Position numbers and translations under genes: made by a program. Positions 33,894 through 37,125 of a stretch of DNA of 37,125 bases are shown here, one piece after another. The notes beneath the pieces were generated by a model. It saw only the letters and a program-made list of their open reading frames with translations, was not told where the DNA came from and made no database searches. Within the stretch, counting starts at the first letter, position 1. Each line of letters begins with the position of its first letter. The stretch comes from Porticoccaceae bacterium (GTDB lineage Bacteria; Pseudomonadota; Gammaproteobacteria; Pseudomonadales; Porticoccaceae), in the NCBI GenBank assembly GCA_029246925.1, contig JAQWMF010000021.1:1-37125 (forward strand), in the 5' to 3' direction.

Positions 33894-35184
33894 TCCATCA
33901 CAGAAAGGCGCTTTCACTTTAAGCTTTATTGTTTGTGCTTTAGTCTCAACCTCTATTGAGGCTAAGGTTGCTCTGCTGGATCGCGTGGCGGCCATCGTAA
34001 ACGATGACATAGTACTGCAAAGTGAACTCAATCAACGCACGGTATCCGTCTACAGTAGTATACAAAAATCCGGGACACAGCCCCCAGCTGAAGATATATT
34101 GAAAAAGCAGGTTTTGGAGCGCCTAATCTCTGAACGTTTGCAACTTAATATAGGCTTTAATGCAGGTGTTCGCATTGCAGATCAAGAAATAGACCAAACA
34201 ATTTCACGGCTGGCAGCGGATAACAACCTCAGTGTGCAAGACTATATTGCACAGGTCCATGCTAGCGGCTCTACCATGACTGCCCTGCGTCAGGATATAG
34301 CCAATGAAATGATAATGGCACAAGTCCAACAGGGTAGCGTTATGCGCGGTATTCATATCAGCGATCAAGAGCTCAATAACTTTCTGAACTCTCAAGAGGG
34401 CAAATTAATGACCTCTCCAGAGATTAAACTTGGGCAAATCCTTATTTCAGTTTCTTCCGCTGCAACAACCAGCGAGATTAACGATGCGCAAAAAAAATTA
34501 GATTCCATCAGTGAGAAAATTAATCAGGGCGATGATTTTAAACAGCTAGCGATCGTCAATAGCGATGACCAAAGTGCTCTTGAAGGCGGCAATCTTGGCT
34601 GGCGCAAACAGGCTCAACTACCCAGTCTCTTTACAGAGGCTCTAAAAGGACTTAAGCCCGGCGAAGTAACCAAGTCTATTAGAAGTGGCGCTGGCTTTCA
34701 TTTACTTAAACTATATGAGCGCAGAGGTGGCGAGAAAAATCTTATCGAGCAACATTTTGCACGGCATATTCTGTTAAAACCAAACCAAGTCCGCGATAAA
34801 GCGGAAACTGTCAAATTTCTCGCTGACCTTCGCAAAAAAATTCTGGCAGGTAATGACTTTTTCGCCCTAGCAAAACAGCATTCCGAAGATCCGGGTTCGG
34901 CACTAAAAGGTGGCGATCTCGGCTGGTCAACGCCTGGTTTGTTTGTCCCAGAGTTTGAGCAAACTATGAGCAGTATTGCGCTCAATGAGATCAGTGAACC
35001 TTTCCAGTCACAATTTGGCTGGCACATACTGCAAGTAACCGAACGTCGTATGCAGGATTTTAGTGATGATATATTACGTAATCGCGCTGACAACCTGTTG
35101 AGACAGCGCAAGTACTCAGAAGAGCTACAGGTATGGCTGCAAAAAATTCGTGATGAAGCTTATGTCGAAATCAAAGAGATCTAA
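33865..35184 (+). CDS. surA: Periplasmic chaperone and peptidyl-prolyl isomerase SurA
   Basis: Periplasmic chaperone of 439 residues that escorts outer-membrane proteins, LptD among them, to the BAM complex. A signal peptide (about 1-33) is followed by [19 protein letters not shown], the SurA N domain, and two parvulin domains at about 185-285 and 293-393, each with the GG-(N/D)-LGW motif. A C-terminal helix completes the chaperone module. ATG 33865 has GGA 4 nt upstream and overlaps lptD by 29 nt; ATG 33871 is an alternative. pdxA follows 5 nt later. Confidence 0.97.
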   Translation: MVMNLWNIFNPSQKGAFTLSFIVCALVSTSIEAKVALLDRVAAIVNDDIVLQSELNQRTVSVYSSIQKSGTQPPAEDILKKQVLERLISERLQLNIGFNAGVRIADQEIDQTISRLAADNNLSVQDYIAQVHASGSTMTALRQDIANEMIMAQVQQGSVMRGIHISDQELNNFLNSQEGKLMTSPEIKLGQILISVSSAATTSEINDAQKKLDSISEKINQGDDFKQLAIVNSDDQSALEGGNLGWRKQAQLPSLFTEALKGLKPGEVTKSIRSGAGFHLLKLYERRGGEKNLIEQHFARHILLKPNQVRDKAETVKFLADLRKKILAGNDFFALAKQHSEDPGSALKGGDLGWSTPGLFVPEFEQTMSSIALNEISEPFQSQFGWHILQVTERRMQDFSDDILRNRADNLLRQRKYSEELQVWLQKIRDEAYVEIKEI

Positions 35185-35189
35185 TTAAT

Positions 35190-36185
35190 ATGACCTTCAC
35201 ATTGGCGGTGACGCCAGGGGAACCTGCAGGCATTGGGCCCGACCTTTTAATTCAATCGGTACAGCAGGGTTGTACTCAAGAATTGGTAGCCTTTGCCGAT
35301 CCAGATCTATTAACGCAACGCGCCAAGCTTTTAGGGCTACCCCTAAAGCTTAGAGTCTTTGACCAAAATCAAGCTCCAACCCCGCTTCTATCTGGAGAGC
35401 TTTGCATATACCCTGTTCAACTCGCCAAGCCAAGCCAAGCTGGAACACTAGATATCGACAATGCCAGTTACGTACTAGACTGTTTGGACGCCGCGATAAA
35501 TGCCTGTAAGGCTAACCAATGCGACGCATTAGTTACGGGGCCCGTTCAGAAATCAATTATCAATGATGCGGGTATCGATTTTTCAGGCCATACAGAATAC
35601 CTAGCACAAAAAACTAATACCGATACTGTTGTAATGATGCTGGCAACAGCAGAAATGCGCGTTGCACTAGCGACCACACACCTACCACTGCGTGAGGTTG
35701 CAGATGCCATTTCTCAAGACCTATTACATAGTGTTATTAAAATACTCAACCATGATCTAAAAACTAAATTCGCTATAAAACAACCAAAAATACTCATTTG
35801 CGGTCTTAACCCCCATGCCGGTGAAAGCGGGCATCTTGGTAGCGAAGAAATTGATACTATTGCTCCAGTTGTACGTCATTTTCAAAAACAGGGCATGGAT
35901 ATAGTGGGCCCACTGCCAGCTGATACATTGTTTACTGCAAAGTACCTTAACTCAGCTGACGCTGTTTTAGCCATGTACCATGACCAAGGCTTGCCGGTTC
36001 TTAAACATAGTGGTTTTGGCCGAGCCGCTAACATTACTCTTGGCTTGCCCATTATTAGAACCTCAGTAGATCATGGCACAGCTTTAGATCTAGCAGGAAA
36101 AGGTATTGCTGATTCAGGAAGTTTTGAAGTTGCCATTGCCACGGCTGCCCAAATGGCAACTATGCAAATGGATGGTGTTGATTGA
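35190..36185 (+). CDS. pdxA: 4-hydroxythreonine-4-phosphate dehydrogenase PdxA
   Basis: NAD-dependent, metal-requiring enzyme of 331 residues in the DXP-dependent pathway to pyridoxal phosphate. The opening [13 protein letters not shown], the FSGHTEYLA metal ligand, [20 protein letters not shown] and [12 protein letters not shown] are all present. It sits between surA and rsmA as in E. coli, and overlaps the rsmA start by 4 nt. Confidence 0.97.
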   Translation: MTFTLAVTPGEPAGIGPDLLIQSVQQGCTQELVAFADPDLLTQRAKLLGLPLKLRVFDQNQAPTPLLSGELCIYPVQLAKPSQAGTLDIDNASYVLDCLDAAINACKANQCDALVTGPVQKSIINDAGIDFSGHTEYLAQKTNTDTVVMMLATAEMRVALATTHLPLREVADAISQDLLHSVIKILNHDLKTKFAIKQPKILICGLNPHAGESGHLGSEEIDTIAPVVRHFQKQGMDIVGPLPADTLFTAKYLNSADAVLAMYHDQGLPVLKHSGFGRAANITLGLPIIRTSVDHGTALDLAGKGIADSGSFEVAIATAAQMATMQMDGVD

Positions 36186-36985
36186 ACATTCAACATAAAC
36201 CCAGAAAACGATTTGGCCAGAATTTCCTAATTGACCAGCAAGTGATAGGTCAAATTGTGGCGGCTATTAATCCGTCCCCCGAAGATAATCTTATCGAAAT
36301 TGGCCCTGGAATGGGGGCAATCACTGAACATCTAGTCAAGCTATGCCCTAGCATGACGCTAGTCGAATTAGATCGTGACCTTATAGAATTTTTAGCGCAT
36401 AAACTTGCTAGCTACCCTTCAGTATCCATTATTAATAGCGATGCATTAAAAACGGATTTTTCTCAGTTTTATCAGGGCAATAAACTGCGCCTAGTTGGAA
36501 ATCTTCCTTATAATATTTCAACGCCTCTTCTCTTTCATTTGCTAGAGACTGGAGAACAGATTCGGGACATGCATTTTATGCTTCAGCGAGAGGTAGTTGA
36601 TCGGCTAAGTGCTTCTCCAGGACAAAAAAGCTATGGCAGATTATCCGTCATGATTCAATACCACTGCCGTGTAATGCCACTTATTCCAGTACCGCCAACA
36701 TCATTTAATCCGGCGCCAAAAGTACAGTCGGCCGTTGTTCGTCTAACGCCCTATTCTGAGGCTCCGTATAAGGCTGACAACCTCAAATTACTTAGCCAAA
36801 TTGTCAATCTATGTTTTCAACAGCGTCGTAAAACATTAAAGAACTGTTTGAATACATTGACTCAATATCTTTCACAGGATACAGCGGTTGTCGACCTAAC
36901 AAAGCGCCCAGAACAGCTCACTGTGGAAGAATTCGTCACCCTGTGCAATTGCATTAATAAAAATATGGGGCCATCAGATGAGTGA
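36182..36985 (+). CDS. rsmA: 16S rRNA dimethyladenosine transferase RsmA (KsgA)
   Basis: SAM-dependent methyltransferase of 267 residues that dimethylates A1518 and A1519 near the 3' end of 16S rRNA in late 30S assembly. It has [10 protein letters not shown], the SAM motif [10 protein letters not shown], and the catalytic NLPYNIST. It appears to start at TTG 36182, sharing TTGA with the pdxA stop; no ATG occurs before conserved residues, so this start is likely real and coupled to pdxA. apaG overlaps its end by 8 nt. Confidence 0.96.
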   Translation: MNIQHKPRKRFGQNFLIDQQVIGQIVAAINPSPEDNLIEIGPGMGAITEHLVKLCPSMTLVELDRDLIEFLAHKLASYPSVSIINSDALKTDFSQFYQGNKLRLVGNLPYNISTPLLFHLLETGEQIRDMHFMLQREVVDRLSASPGQKSYGRLSVMIQYHCRVMPLIPVPPTSFNPAPKVQSAVVRLTPYSEAPYKADNLKLLSQIVNLCFQQRRKTLKNCLNTLTQYLSQDTAVVDLTKRPEQLTVEEFVTLCNCINKNMGPSDE

Positions 36986-37125
36986 TATTGAAAATATCAT
37001 CAATCCATTCGATATCAACGTATCTGTTGAAACCGAATACCTAGCCAAACAATCAACACCAGATGAAAATCAATACGCTTTTGCCTACCATATAACCATT
37101 ACCAACAATTCAAGCACTGGGGTAG
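36978..37125 (+). CDS. apaG: ApaG protein, N-terminal part
   Basis: Partial gene: 49 codons before the window ends. ApaG is a small fibronectin-III-like protein that often neighbours apaH, and its biochemical role is unsettled. The visible IINPFDINVSVETEYLAKQS and YAFAYHITITNNS match the family start. The ATG lies inside the end of rsmA (ATGAGTGA). It is the usual next gene in the lptD-surA-pdxA-rsmA-apaG operon. Confidence 0.92.
   Translation, partial: MSDIENIINPFDINVSVETEYLAKQSTPDENQYAFAYHITITNNSSTGV

Noticed and set aside
34698-35111. Minus-strand open frame of 137 codons
   Set aside because: It is a shadow of surA, Ser/Arg/Cys-rich and without any family resemblance.
1-37125. CRISPR arrays, tRNA or rRNA genes, insertion sequences, prophage genes
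   Set aside because: No repeat-spacer arrays, tRNA-like cloverleafs, transposases or integrases were noticed. The P-like gene is the only phage-related gene and stands without phage neighbours.

Overview
The window reads as a densely packed chromosomal segment of a gammaproteobacterium with moderate GC. Gene order such as lptD-surA-pdxA-rsmA-apaG diverging from amgK-murU, and miaB-ybeZ-ybeY-corC-lnt followed by leuS-lptE-holA, is of the Pseudomonas/Cellvibrionales kind. A marine Cellvibrionales-like host (SAR92/Porticoccaceae type) is my best guess, but it is inferred from gene content only. I saw no tRNA, rRNA, insertion sequence, prophage or CRISPR array.

Region 1 (1-2585, minus strand): a cobalamin riboswitch precedes btuB and a truncated cobO/btuR, a B12 uptake and adenosylation unit. 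Its leader carries several segments able to pair with the btuB ribosome binding site.

Region 2 (2624-5821): radA (minus) diverges from a two-gene unit (plus) that encodes a DnaT-like protein with three tandem DnaT-type ssDNA-binding domains and a phage-lambda-P-like helicase loader. A near-perfect LexA (SOS) box, TACTGTTTTTATATACAGTA, lies between them, directly in front of the probable TTG start of radA. This is the most interesting part of the window: a likely domesticated replication-restart module beside a recombination gene and an SOS operator.

Region 3 (5844-18360, minus): a complete-looking type II secretion operon in the order gspE-F-G-H-I-J-K-L-M-C-D-A-B. Genes C and D follow M instead of leading the operon, and the GspA/GspB secretin-assembly pair is attached at the end. 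No gspO prepilin peptidase, gspN or gspS is present.

Region 4 (18547-28106 and on to 29164): a DUF1820 gene (minus) diverges from miaB, followed by ybeZ-ybeY-corC(ybeX)-lnt, a secreted peroxiredoxin, leuS, lptE and holA (all plus). It covers tRNA modification, rRNA maturation, lipoprotein maturation, leucyl-tRNA charging, LPS export and the replicase clamp loader.

Region 5 (29165-37125): amgK-murU-vanZ-like (minus, peptidoglycan recycling) diverges from lptD-surA-pdxA-rsmA-apaG (plus, outer-membrane biogenesis, B6 synthesis, rRNA methylation). Both divergent -10 elements sit inside the arms of a perfect 11-bp inverted repeat. apaG is cut by the window end.
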